Below are positions 46,584-59,179 of a stretch of DNA of 64,000 bases, one piece after another (the first letter of the stretch is position 1; each line of letters begins with the position of its first letter). A model generated the notes under the pieces. The model ran no database searches. It was not told where the DNA came from and saw nothing but the letters and a program-made list of their open reading frames with translations. The position numbers and the translations under genes are program-made. This stretch comes from Ziziphus jujuba (taxonomy: Eukaryota; Streptophyta; Magnoliopsida; Rosales; Rhamnaceae), in contig NC_083387.1 of assembly GCF_031755915.1 (NCBI RefSeq), positions 4,058,501 to 4,122,500 on the forward strand, written 5' to 3'.

Positions 46584-49500
46584 TTTTGTCCTTACAGGGT
46601 GGTGATTTTTCAAATGGAAATGGTATGGGCTTTTCTCTTTCAGTTTTTTCCTTTTCACAAATGCAGATTCTATGCTTGACTTATATATTCATGCCCAGAC
46701 TTGTAAGGAACAACCTTTGATTCGTTTTCAGGCACTGGTGGAGAAAGTATATATGGAGGAAAGTTTGCAGGTGAAGTTTCTCTATGTGAACACTTGATCA
46801 GTATGTCATTCGCTATTAGTATTCTAAGTTTTTGTGTCATTTGCAGATGAGAATTTCAAGTTGACACATGATGGACCTGGTCTTCTCTCAATGGCAAATA
46901 GTGGTCCAAACACAAACGGGTCCCAATTCTTCATAATTTTCAAGCGCCAACCTCACCTTGATGGGTACTTGCAATTTGCTTGCACTTGGGACTTCTTGTA
47001 CCATTTTAATTTATATTCGTTGCCATGGAATTCTTGATGCTTGATTGGGCCAAAAGTGTGTTTTGTGTGTTGACTTGATGTGCATTGTTGACACCGATTA
47101 CTAACAGCTTATGTTTCAGGGGTTGATGGTAAATCAATATGTAATGAGAGCTCTGTTTGTCTTTCTAATCTTATGTTCAAATCTTGGCAACGTGCCTGCA
47201 TTGAGCTCTGTTATTGGATGGGTCTGCTTGTTGCTGGGAGTGTTAAGGGTGTTACATTTGTGGGTTTGATTTACATGGTTGGGTCTACTTCCTTACTTTT
47301 TTGGCTGATGGTAACTTAACATTACTAATTAACTGTATGGCAGGAAACATGTTGTTTTTGGGAAGGTTGTGAAGGGAATCAATGTAGTTCAGAAAATTGA
47401 AATGGTAGGAACAGCTGATGGGAAACCTTCTGGAACTGTGAAGATTGTAGATTGTGGTGATAATGCTGAGAGTAAAATTCATCATTCAGTTGAAAAAGAT
47501 AAAGGTATTGAAGGGTTTTTATTCTGGTTCAGTTCTTACTTGCTTAAGGGAGCACATTCTAGACACAATATAATATGGTTCTGTTACAGGAAAAAAGAGA
47601 AAATCAGGGAAGATACCGTCCTCTGGGAATGTTTCTGATGAGGAAGTGAGAGGACGCAAGAAGTCCTTGAAGGAAAAAAGAAAGAAGAGAAGAAGAAGAA
47701 GATATTCTTCATCAGATTCATACAGCTCGAAAACTGAATCAGATTCCGATAATACAGATTCTGATTCTGATTCAGAATCAGATACAGCTTCTGATTCGGA
47801 AAAATCACGATCTGATTCAAGTTCTAGTGATGGAAGGCACAGAAAAAGGAAATCTAGTAAAAGAGATAAGAACCAGCATCGGAGGAAAAGAGGGGATAGA
47901 CAAAGGGAGAGGAAGAGACGCCGACATGACAAACGATCAAGACGCAAGCCCAAAAGGTCTGGTTTACAATTATTAGTAGTGCGGTCATCCTTCTGTTTCC
48001 TAACATCCATGATGTTAATTTTCACCTTGTTTTCAGAAGATCGGATAGTTCAAGTGATACAGAAAGTGAGAGGTATATTGGGAGCAGAAGCAGTTCTGAT
48101 GATGATAAAAATGATCACCGTACCTCCTCACGTAAGACCAATAACTTAAACGATGCTGAAAATAAACAACCTAGGAATCTTGGTATGCTATCTTTTTCCA
48201 TTTTAGCAGTAAGGAACCCTGTTATGTGGTCATAGTTTTATGGTTGCTTTTTTTTTTTTTTTTTTTTTTGGGGATACAGATGGATGAATTTCGTAAACAT
48301 TGACAATATGGTGGTTTAGAACTCATGGGTGATTTTTATGTTTCAGATATGAAAGAGTCCCCCCATGTACTAAGAGAAACTGTTCAAAAGAATGTTGAGA
48401 TAAAGACTACGGAGAATAACTCATCCCAAGAGGAAGGTGAATTGTCTCCAAAGAATGAACGTTTAAACAATGGGCATGATACAGAACCTAAATCTGTTAA
48501 TCTACATTCCCACTCAGATGACACAAATAGCTCCAGGTTGATACAGCTTTCTTACTCCACTTCTATTAGTGCATTTCTTTGCTAAATATTTGACTCCGTT
48601 GAACTGGAACATGCATAACTTTAATAGCACTGATAAAGCTCCTATACATATTTAATCCACAGGAGCCCAACTCCCAAAAGGTCAAGAAACAGGCCTAGGA
48701 GCATTCCCTGCATGAGTCCTAGAAGAATTTCTGGAGCTAGTCCATTGGGTGGTTTTGTTCACAAAGGCTCTGAACCTTCAGCCTCTGACCATGGGCGGGA
48801 ATTGTCAAGGAGCACTTCTCCAAATGGGACTTCAAAGCGTGTTAGAAAAGGGCGGGGCTTTACTGAGCGCTATTCCTTTGCACGTCGCTACCGTACGCCT
48901 TCTCCAGAGCGTTCACCTCGTAGCTCCTACCATTATGGTGGAAGAAATATGTACAGAAGGAATAATGATAGGTAACTCCACGTGACTGAATTAAGTAGGG
49001 TGGCTTTGTTTTGGTATTTATATGTGTTTTCTGTACTATGAAGGTACTCAGGCTATAGACGTTACTCTGAGCGCTCACCATATAGACGTTACAAAAGCCC
49101 ACCAAGAGGTGACAGCCCTTCCAGGTACTCTCTCTCTCTCTCTCTCTCTGTTTATAAGGTGAACTTTGTCAGAGTTTGTTTATGTTGTTGCACTTGTATC
49201 TTTGCTAGTTTCAAGAATCTGATAGTGTAGAAGAAAAGATTTATGCAATTGGAAGATGGAATAACTTTTGTTGGTTATCCTGTTCTTTATTTTAATTTTT
49301 GTGTACAGCATTGCTTTTTAATTGATTTGTTCTTTTCTAACTTACTTTTTTGGTCGCATATTTAGTTAACTATATTTCTGTTATTCTTTGCAATCATGAA
49401 GAAATATATATGGTACTAACCTACATTATCTATTATATAGATTTCAAAGGAGGAGAAGTCGAAGTAGAAGTGCTTCTCTTAGTCCAGGTCATTATCGTGG

Positions 49501-49810
49501 CCGTAACAAGGACCGTAGCCAGAGTCCTACACACAGTCCTAATCCACTAGATAAGCGACCTCTTGTAAGTGACAGGCTAAAGTCCCGTCTTGGTCCCCGA
49601 ATTGAGCATCAGCGCTCACCAGATAGAGGTAGGATGAAATCCAGGTCCAGGTCTGGGAGTGAGGAGTCCTCCCGATCCAGATCAGTAGATGCCACACCAC
49701 CAAAGAGTCGCAAAAGAACATCTATATCTAGAAGCAGGTCAAGATCCAGCTCCCTATCTGGACAAAGGGGGCTAGTTTCCTATGGAGATGCCAGTCCTGA
49801 TACTAGGTAA
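45291..49810 (+). CDS. CYP63: nuclear SR-rich cyclophilin (peptidyl-prolyl isomerase), CYP63 type
   Basis: A 675-residue protein: a single-domain cyclophilin (about residues 1-170) fused to a long basic RS/SR tail. Thirteen coding exons: 45291-45368, 45461-45515, 46267-46355, 46598-46622, 46732-46770, 46847-46964, 47344-47504, 47590-47956, 48037-48182, 48347-48536, 48663-48971, 49044-49124, 49441-49810. The frame is kept throughout. The isomerase active site is present: [15 protein letters not shown] with R66, F71 and Q74. The tryptophan that binds cyclosporin in CypA is His here (PHLDGKHVVFG, H132), as in other SR-cyclophilins. A KR-rich nuclear targeting stretch and an acidic DSDSDSES block follow, then SR/RS and SPERSP repeats. 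Arabidopsis CYP63 binds SR splicing proteins; the same role is inferred. Exons 4 and 5 are tiny (25 and 39 bases), typical of this cyclophilin group. Confidence 0.92.
46062..46101 (+). repeat. 40-base poly-G tract in CYP63 intron
   Basis: Uninterrupted run of 40 G, followed by a GA-rich stretch, in the intron 45516-46266. Such a run is very rare in plant DNA and could form G-quadruplex structure, or be an artefact of sequencing or assembly. Confidence 0.95.
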
Positions 49811-50312
49811 TTTGCACTGGCATCTTGGTCGTCGGAGAGAGGCATTCCCCCGTAGTGTGCAAATTGAAACTGTTAAAAGGCTTATCTGGTTCAGTTGTTT
49901 CATACTTAACACCGCAATGTAATTTGAATTGGATTTTCTGCTTTGGCTTTTTTGTGTTGACTTCGTTTTGAACTGATATATTGGAAAACTAGATAAGGTT
50001 ACTGATAGACTTAAATACATGTATCACTGGTTAGTTTGCTTAATACCTTTTGTGTGGCAATAGATTGTTCGTTGGTTGTGCATGTGAAAAAGAGAAAATA
50101 AATAGAGATAGCAAAATGTATGATATAGGCATTTGCACGCAGCAGATTGGTTACCAGGACAGTCTCCAATGAATGCAACATCAGACGTGCATTTGAAAAG
50201 GAGTAAGTTAACATACAAAAGCACATGGAATGGCTTATCATTGTTGAGTGAAATATCTTAAGGATATTAAACAGGACTTGAGGCATGTTAGCATATCCTA
50301 CAAACAGCAAAG

Positions 50313-50349
<37 letters not shown>
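49811..50349. other. convergent 3' ends of CYP63 and VTE3
   Basis: The 540 bases between the two stop codons hold both 3' UTRs. A CT microsatellite (50314-50350) directly abuts the VTE3 stop codon. No additional gene is seen. Confidence 0.6.
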
Positions 50350-50353
<4 letters not shown>

Positions 50354-52652
50354 ATTGGTTGGCCTTTGGGTACAATTTTATCTTTGATCCACATATAGAT
50401 AGGCACTAGTACGAAGTAAGCCCCAGCCAAGGCACCCAAAATCAAGCGTGATAGGAACACTAACGGATGTACTGGCTTTGAAACATCCTCTTGCTTCGGA
50501 CCAAGCTGCATTATGTGTCATACATAACTTCATTAATACTAAGAATAAACATATAAATAATACAAAAATAATACAAAATAAAATGAAACAAATTGTATAA
50601 TCACCAAGTAACAACCAGTTTCAATGATAATTTAAGTTGACAAAATAATATCCTACAATGTAGACACATTATAATATCTCATTTTGATATAATTCAGCAG
50701 GATAGAAAGAAAAAATCAGAACTTCACTCCACTTTCTAAAATAAATAATACCCATTACCAGTCCTAAAGGTGTCATAAACTTCTCCACCAGTACTAAAGG
50801 TGTCGATAAGATCCAATTCAACAATGCAAGCCAACCATTTCAGATTAAGCCATAAACTTCTCCATCTATAGCATTTGAATCCCACTGCTCTCAATTATTA
50901 CTTTGCTTCATGACTTCTAAGTTTTGCGAGTACAAGGCCCACACATAAAGGAGCCACCACAACATATTTTATGATTTTTGACATGCAAATTATTCAAAAG
51001 TACAAATAGAATAAAACGAAAAAAATGCACTGAAGATAAAGCAGGACAAAATTATCATACAGCAGAAATTGAACTAATCAAAGCATATCATGAAATAGCA
51101 GGATAGACAGTATAAACCTCTCTGTGTTTTCCAACATTGTCATTGACTGTATGCACAAATCTCCAACAATTCACAACATGTTTTATAAGATGCATCTCTG
51201 GCAAGTGGGAAATGAAATAGAAGAAAACATTGTAAGGAGTACTAAAAGTATAGAAGCAAGTTACCTGCAAAGGAGAATCCCCAGATGCTGGTTTGACACC
51301 TGTTACAGAACATCCCATGATCAACCCATGCCTGCGAACCCCACGATACCATTTTGGGCCAATCCTTTTCAGTTGTACATCCTTAAAACCTGCCTTTTGG
51401 AACCATTCTATGTACTCTTCCTCCTTTGGAAAGAGCATCCATACATCAGCAAAGAAGCGAGATAACCAGAATGTTGGATAAACAGGACCGATTATGCATG
51501 CTTTTCCTCCGAGTTTTAAGACCCTATATGCTTCCCTGATGCCACGCTGTGGGTCTGGCCAATACTCGATACTGAGAAAATGAAATTTTACAATTCCCAT
51601 TAGGGGCAGAACGACAAAAGGTTAATCTCTCTTCCTCCCTGTCTTACTATATCAATAATGTAAACACAATTTGCAAATTTACAACATATTCGAGTTCACC
51701 CATAGAATCAAAGTATGCAGTCAAAGACTTCCCAGTATTCTTGCCCCTTTAAACTTGCTGTTTCTTCGAAAGGGATATTTGGGGGAACACAATTCTATTG
51801 TATGATTATTTAAATTTCATTCACATAACCAATTTCTTTAACAAACATTATGCAATGATTCTACAAACTCAATAACCAATCACATTCATTAAGTAAATTA
51901 ACACAAAACCAGTACTTTTTATTCCCCCAATTAACAAATTCTTGCTTAAGCACATTCTTAGCAGCTCAATAAAATAACTAGACAACATCACTACATGTTA
52001 GAATTATGACACAATAATGAAAAATAATTTGGTTGATAAGAAAATGTTAGAGAAAAAATCATACTAAAAAAAATAAAGCAATGTACCTTCCAGCCGATAC
52101 ATATCGATCAGCATAATCAGTACGGAAAGGGAGTTCCTCCGCATCACCTTCAATTATCTTGCAATCCTTCAAAGGCTCCTTCTGCTTAGCCTTAGCAAGC
52201 TGATGAGGGGACTGGTCAAGAATGGTTACATTTTTGGCATCCACATGCTTAACTATACCCAAAGTGGTGAAACCAGTACCACCCCCAACATCCACAACAA
52301 TCATGTTCCGATCACTGAGATCAGCAGGTTCGAGTGCATCATCCCTCATGTCCTCAGTCCAATGCCCTGGGTTTATAACATGGTCATACACAATCGAGAG
52401 GAACCTGTAGAACCAAAATGCCTCCTTTTTGTGCTGAATGAACCTCGGCTGAGAAGCCGGCCTAGAAGCTGAGAGACTGCACTTGGGCAAAGTAATTCTA
52501 GCACCAGACCTGGAAATTCTAGCATTGTAAAACAAACCCACCTTGGGAAAGTTCTTCCCATGAAAATCCGATCCAGAAAAACCTAACCCATTTGGTGTTA
52601 TTCCTCTGAAACGAGTGAGGTTCTCAGCTCCATTGAGCATTGCAGAAGCCAT
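50350..52652 (-). CDS. VTE3: MPBQ/MSBQ methyltransferase, chloroplast inner envelope (VTE3/APG1)
   Basis: SAM-dependent methyltransferase of 342 residues. It methylates 2-methyl-6-phytylbenzoquinol and the solanesyl analogue, in tocopherol and plastoquinone synthesis. Exons on the minus strand: 52652-52087, 51571-51265 and 50505-50350. The first ~60 residues look like a plastid transit peptide (RISRSGARITLPKCSLSASR). SAM motif I is VVDVGGGTGF (119-128), with IEYWPDPQRGI downstream. The C-terminal exon encodes a hydrophobic anchor (about 307-330, LILGALAGAYFVLVPIYMW), as in the 37 kDa inner envelope protein. The ATG at 52652 (MASAML) is preferred over one at 52703 because the family starts there and upstream sequence looks like leader. 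Length agrees with Arabidopsis VTE3 (338). Confidence 0.94.
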
Positions 52653-52837
52653 AAATATGATTGAACAGAGAATACCCACAAAGTAAAATCTAGTAAATTT
52701 CAATTAAACAGTACAGTGATATAGAGAATACAGCGGAGAACCCACAAAAATCTACCAGCTACTTTAGTTATTATTGTTAATGCCCAGGGAATATCAAGTA
52801 GTTCGATGAATCGGCAAGATGGTGATTAGTCTCTTAC

Positions 52838-52930
52838 CTCTCCGAATTTGGGGCAGCGAGAGTACCGCTAGTAGAGCAGGAAATGACGCTCACCGGTTCA
52901 GCGATTAAGCTCGATAAGAGAGAGCAAGAA
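52838..52930 (-). other. possible 5' UTR exon of VTE3
   Basis: On the minus strand a GC-richer block ends CGGAGAG|GTAAGAG, a near-perfect donor, about 190 bases upstream of the ATG. The matching acceptor may be TTACTAG near 52690. Its start is not defined. Confidence 0.45.
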
Positions 52931-53718
52931 AAAGGAACCACAGGCTATGGCCCCACATACATAAAAACAAAAAATCTCATGTGATTAATGTCACTCTTTT
53001 CTTTTTATTTTTATTGGTGTCGCTCACAAAAATTCTTGTGGTTGTATTTAAATGCAGGGATACGCAAGCAGTCCCCACTCATTAGAGAGCTATTTTTCTC
53101 TTATTTTCTATATTTCTATTTTTCAGGTTATGATTTGATATAATTAACCAAAAGAAGAAAAAGGTTATGATCTGATATGAGTTGTCCCATTTTTTTCTAT
53201 ATTCTTTTTGGGATCATTGGCCAATTTATTGGAGAGATATTTTTGATTTTGTCTTGTTTTCAAGTTCCTATTGGATATGATTTTGGCCCCTAAAAGTCGG
53301 TAAAAATTTAATTCTCTTTAGAAAGTAAATACAATTTTTTTTTTTTCATGTTTGGATAGTTATTAGAAAATAAACTTAACTTAGGTTTAATATACAAAAT
53401 AGTTATTCTTTTAAAATTAGGAATAATATTTATAGGAATAGAAAATGAAAAAAAAAAAAATAATTTTTATTTATATATTTTGATTTAAAATTAAGGTTTA
53501 GTCTTTATAAACAAAATTTTTTTTTTCAAAAGTGTTAAAATTTGATAAAAATAAAATTTTATATTTATTTATATATTTTTACATATGTGATAATCAATTT
53601 AAATTTAAATATGATAAAAATATTTTAAAATTTATCCAAATTAAAACATAAAAATAAAAATTTTAAGATTTTAAAAAATAATTACTACGCCTTCAAATGG
53701 AGGAATATCTATTATAAG

Positions 53719-54683
53719 AGTGGGTTCGGTGCGGGTATGTTTGGTTTTATGGGTTTTTTAAAACCAAACTGACCAATTCGGTTTGGGTTGGATACGAAAC
53801 CGAATCGAACCAACCACCACGTTCAACTCGAAATCGAACCAAATCAATAGTCATTGGTCAGTTTGGGTTAGTTAACGGTTTGGGCCTCATATTAGGACTC
53901 GGTCCAAATTCTTTTATTTATGCTATTTTGAAATAGAAATTGTATACATTGGACTCAAAATTGTATAAAGTTTTTTTAGGCCTTTTTAATTATCAATCTT
54001 CAATCATATTCATGCATTATATTTTGAATTAAATATCTTTTTCAAGCTATTATCTAAATAAAATAATATCTAAATTAAATAATTTTAACATACATTCACC
54101 TAGCAAAAATACTAAATAAACTAACCATTAACTACAATACAACATTAAACCATACAACTACAATACAAGTGAAATAATACAACGTAAAACCATACAACTA
54201 CAATATAAGTCTACAACTATAACCTAATTATACAAATACATCATGCACCAACAAATAAATTCTATGACAAATTTAAAATCATTATTAATTATAAAATATA
54301 ATACAACCCATATTTAAAATTTTAAATTTCAAAATGAACTTATCATTAAATAAACTAACAATCTATAAATATGAAAATTATTTCAAAAAATCTTCTTTTA
54401 CACTCTTCCATCCCATTCTCACAATAAATAAAATAATAATTTTATTTTATAATTATATACTATATTTATATATAAAAGTAAAATAAAATGTTAGTTTAAT
54501 TGATGATTGGTTTGTTACGGGTTGGGTTGGATAAAATTTAATCAAACCCGCAATCCGAACCGACAGTTTTGGTTTTTTTTAATATATTTAATCGAACCAA
54601 AAAGATTAATAAGTTAAAACCAATCTAAACCAAATCAAATATGTCGGTTTGGTCGATGTAATTCGGTTTTTGCCCATCCCTAA
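53719..54683. mobile_element. possible non-autonomous DNA element
   Basis: The left end carries GGGTTCGGTGCGGGTATG and GGTTTGGGTTGG; the right end carries the inverted theme, TCGGTTTGGTCGATG then TTCGGTTTTTGCCCATCCCTA. Internal blocks such as CGAATCGAACCAACC and AATCGAACCAAAAAG alternate in both orientations. Plant repeats ending in GGGATGGGCAAAAACCG look like this. No transposase remains, and exact ends are uncertain. Confidence 0.4.
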
Positions 54684-55762
54684 TCTATTCTTATGGAATA
54701 ACTATTGTCAAATTCAAAAATTTATCAAATATAAAAAAAAAAAACAAAAAAAAAACAAATCTTTGAAATAGAAATTATATTCCTATGTTTCAAACATGCA
54801 AACATGCCTTTAGGAAATCTATTTCACTTTTATAAAAACATAATTTTAAGAAATTTTGAAATTAGTTACATGATTTTTTTTTTTCTAGAAAGACAAATTT
54901 ATCTTTAATTTGTAACACAAGTCTAATTTACTTATTTTTGAATTTTAATTTTTTATTATTAAACAAATATTAGGGGGGAAAAAAATTAAAATTTAAGAAA
55001 ATATTCAAACGAACATTAAAAAGTTAGAGGTCGTCTCCATCTCTATTGGCCGTTGATATAAAAAGAGATATATTGGAGAATGCGCAACCTCGATGAAGCA
55101 AATTTTACCAAAAATAAAGAAATTACAAAACTGATGAAGCCAATCGTTGAATCTTGAACAAATGCCACGTACAGATGAGTCACTCAAATTCCATAAAGAT
55201 TACGTGGTCACAAATAATAATTAACTATTATACTCATAATAATTGGCTCTAATTCTATAACTTCCTTTGGGAGCATCAACACCATTAGCCTAAAAAAATG
55301 TCCCACCTTCCACTTTTCGGCCGGACCTCCAGTGTTTCCACTCCTAGCCGTTGGATTCCCCGAGTTATAAAAAAAAAAGCCGTTGGACTCCCCGCCCTTG
55401 TTGGACAACAAATAGAAACCAAAAAGATCCCTTTTATTTATAATTTATAACCTTTCCTCAAAACATTGTCATTCACAAATTTAACCTCTCTAGTACCCAT
55501 CCAAATGTTAGATGCAAATAATAAACCATGGACATTTTGGTACCTCCACATCCATACAACACAATCACGTAGATATAATAAATAGTGTGTATATATATAT
55601 ATATATATAGTAAAAAAAAAATAAAAAATAAAAAAAAATCCCAGCTATACCCAATGAGTATTTCGTAGCAAAACAAAAAGTCCCCTAACTAGCTCATTCC
55701 TCTTCACTCTGATTCTTTCTTTCTCAAGTCAAGCCCCGAATTTGGCGGAGTCGAAGCTCAAA

Positions 55763-57528
55763 ATGGTTTTACCGGTGAACCTTCTGCCGGACGATGCCAA
55801 TCCAGAGTGGATGAACAAGGCCGACAACGCCTGGCAACTAACTTCCGCCACTCTTGTGGGCCTCCAAAGCGTTCCGGGCCTCGTCATCCTCTACGGCAGC
55901 ATAGTCAAGAAAAAATGGGCCCTGAACTCCGCGTTCATGGCCTTCTACGCCTTCGGCGCTGTTCTCTTCTGCTGGGTAGGCTGGGCCTATCATATGTCGT
56001 TTGGCAAACATCTCCTACCGTTCTTGGGCCAGCCTAACACGTCTTTGGCACAGAAATTTCTGCTAAAGCCAGCATTCCTTGGCAAATTCCCAAACGCGAC
56101 CATGGTTTATTTCCAGTTCGCTTTCGCGGCCATAACGCTGATTCTGATAGCTGGAGCGTTACTGGGGAGGATGAACTTCCGTGCATGGATGTTGTTCGTG
56201 CCGCTATGGCTTACGACGTCGTATACTGTTTGTGCTTATAGTATTTGGTCACCCAAAGGGTGGTTATACATGCTTGGGCTGATCGATTACGCTGGAGGAT
56301 ATGTCATTCACTTATCATCCGGTGTGGCCGGGTTCACTGCAGCTTACTGGGTAACACCTACTCTCAAACCCTTTGGTTCTATAAAAAAAAAAAATATATA
56401 TATATATATATATGGGGTTAATTGCGAATTAGTATACGAGGTATGCGAATTGATCTTTAAAATTAAAAATTATTTAAATTGAATTTTAAAAATTGAATTT
56501 TTTTTTTACAAATCAATTCAATTTATTAGCTTTATTAATTTTACATTTATATAACATCATATTGACATCATAACTTGCTTTTCAGAAAATTTTTTATTTT
56601 TCTATTTTGTATTTATTATTTTTTAATTAAAAATTTGTATCAAATTGTATTTTATTTAAATTAAAATTTAAAAAATTGAATATTTTTTAACCTAAAATTA
56701 GATAAAAAAATACAAATTTAAAATAAATTTGGAAAAAATTAAATAAAATTATTTTAATGGACCAAAAATTAATAATAATTCCATTAAAAAAAGTCTAAAA
56801 TAAAAAAATTTAATTTTTATAATTTTTTTATTTTGATCTAAAAAAGAGAAGAATGGTAAATCTACTTATATTCACTTGCGAATCATTGATTTTATAAAAG
56901 TGAACCATAAAAAAATTAGAAATAGAATGAACCATTTTTATTTAAAAAGATAAAGATGTAAAAGTAATAAATATAAATTATTAAACCAAATAAAAATGAA
57001 AAAAACAAAATCACTAATAATAAATTTATTTTTTATATTAGACCAAAATAACAAAAGCATACAAATTAACATTTATTTTTATTTTTTATGGTTTGATATA
57101 AAAATTATTATAAGTTTTGGATCTGAAATTATTTTATTTAATTTTTGATCCAAAATTTCAATTTATTTTTATTTTTTTATCTAATTTTATGTTTAAAATA
57201 CTTAATTTTTAAAATTTTAATTTAAATAAAATAGGAATGACAATAAAAAATTAATACTTAATTTTTGAAATTTTAATTTAAATAAAATAGGAATGAAATA
57301 AGAAATTATAAATGTAAAATAAAAAATAAAAAATTAAATTTTCAATTTTTTATTTTTATTAAAAAAATTATAATATCAATATTATAAATATAATACCTGT
57401 ATAGTAACCTCATCTAATAATAAAATTAATATCATTAATCAACTAAATTAATTTATAACAAGTTCAAAATTTTATTATTCAATTTACATAATTTTAAAAA
57501 TTTAAAATACTAATAACAATTAATGCAA

Positions 57529-57582
<54 letters not shown>

Positions 57583-58843
57583 TTAACGATCTCGACGTTG
57601 TGGACAAATTTATGGGCGGTGGTGCAGGTGGGAGCCAGGCAGAAAAAGGACAGAGAGAGGTTCCCGCCAAACAACATCCTTCTGATGCTGGCAGGTGCGG
57701 GATTGCTTTGGATGGGATGGACAGGATTCAACGGTGGAGGTCCATACGCAGCGAGCATGGATGCATCACTAGCCGTCCTTAACACCCACCTATGTACGTC
57801 AACCAGTTTGCTGACGTGGCTGATGCTTGATATTCTTTACTTTGGGAAGCCGTCTGTGATCGGTGCCACACAGGGCATGATTACTGGCCTTGTCTGCATC
57901 ACCCCTGCTGCTGGTATTGTCACCCTCATTACTGGCCCTTTTCTTCCCTTCATCATTTTTGCCTACTTATCTAACAATATTTAATAACAAATATGAATTT
58001 TATATAAATATTCTTTTAGAAAGAGAAAAAATTCTATATTTTGTAATATCTTTTTGAACGCTAAATTAATGATTTTTGAAATTTTAGATCAATTATAACT
58101 TCAGGACATGTATACGTGCAATGGAAACATATAGTACGGATACTATAAAAAAAAAAAAAAAAAAAAAAAACCAACATAGTTCAAATTTTGATTGATTCGG
58201 TTTTGGGTTAGAATTATAACTAAAAAGATGAACTTTATTATTCATTCTTTTATGTGTGTTGGGAGAAGCAGGAGTGGTACAAGGTTGGGCAGCTATAATA
58301 ATGGGGATAATGTCAGGAACCATCCCATGGTACACTATGATGCACCTCCACAAACAGATTCGGCTCCTCAAGCAAGTCGACGACACAATGGCCGTCTTCC
58401 ACACCCACGCCATCGCCGGAAGCCTAGGTGGCATTCTCGCCGGCTTCTTCGCCGATCCAGAACTCAGCCGCATTTTCGTTTCAGTTGACGATTGGCCGCG
58501 TAATATTGGTGTCGCTTACGGCTTAGCAACTGGGCGGACCACAGCGGGGTTTAGGCAAATGGGTATTCAACTACTGGGCATTGGATTCGTGATTTTGGTC
58601 AACGTTTTTACGACCTCAACAATTTGTCTGTTAATAAGGTTTCTAATCCCGCTTAGACTGGAAGACGACGATCTGAGAGTTGGAGACGATGCGATACATG
58701 GAGAAGAGGCTTATGCTTTGTGGGGAAATGGTGAAAGACTAGAGAATTCTAGGCACAATTCGGTCTACAACATGGAAGATTTACCTCCAGTGGTGCCCAA
58801 AGATGGTGATGCTGGAGGGGACCAAGTAGTTCAAAACTCATAG
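55763..58843 (+). CDS. AMT2: ammonium transporter, AMT2 (MEP-like) subfamily
   Basis: Plasma-membrane ammonium transporter of 481 residues with about 11 transmembrane segments. Exons: 55763-56350, 57628-57913 and 58272-58843. It opens with [20 protein letters not shown], and has [20 protein letters not shown], both hallmarks of the AMT2 rather than AMT1 group. The recruitment Asp (D175) and first pore His (H183) are in [17 protein letters not shown]; the second pore His is in [12 protein letters not shown] (H337). The cytosolic C-tail contains [12 protein letters not shown], the regulatory segment shared by plant AMTs. The ATG at 55763 is the first in frame; the seven in-frame codons ahead of it lack an ATG. 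Intron 1 (1,277 bases) is AT-rich and carries a TA tract near its end. It is a full-length, apparently functional gene; which AMT2, AMT3 or AMT4 member it is cannot be told here. Confidence 0.92.
57533..57580. repeat. TA microsatellite next to AMT2 splice acceptor
   Basis: About 48 bases of TA repeat ending 47 bases before the intron 1 acceptor (57627), where branch point and polypyrimidine signals would lie. The same intron also has a 55-base tandem repeat near 57197-57297 (ATACTTAATTTTT...AATAGGAATGA twice). Confidence 0.9.
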
Positions 58844-59141
58844 ATGTTGTAATTAATTTCCAACTTTTAGCAAAGGATTTTATGATCTGGGTCTCCACCC
58901 AGCAATGCCTGTGTGCATAATAATTTATGGAACAGAACCAATAATTCTAGTGCAGCTTTCTTTGCTCTGTGTCAATGCCGTGTTGCAAAATCTGCATTTT
59001 AGTTATTATTATTTTCGTTTTTTTGCTTGGCTTAAAGCAATGGGTGGTATTTTGCAGGCCACTGAGCAAACAACTTGCAGGGGTGAGAAAGTGTTTCCCT
59101 TTCCCTTTCATCGCCGACATAGTAATGGGCCTTTTACTTTA

Positions 59142-59179
<38 letters not shown>

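Larger units (their letters stand above)
52653..55762. other. promoter side of VTE3 and of the ammonium transporter
   Basis: Divergent gene starts separated by 3.1 kb. Apart from the leader exon above and the repeat at 53719-54683, the sequence is AT-rich and I see no gene. A short TA tract (about 55590-55608) lies 150 bases ahead of the transporter start. Confidence 0.5.

Noticed and set aside
52653..52703. Earlier in-frame ATG for VTE3 (MKFTRFYF)
   Set aside because: Family proteins start at MAS; the extra segment is leader-like and would disturb the transit peptide.
57523..57627. Upstream extension of AMT2 exon 2 with an IYIY repeat peptide
   Set aside because: It is the TA microsatellite read through; the exon starts at the acceptor after 57627.
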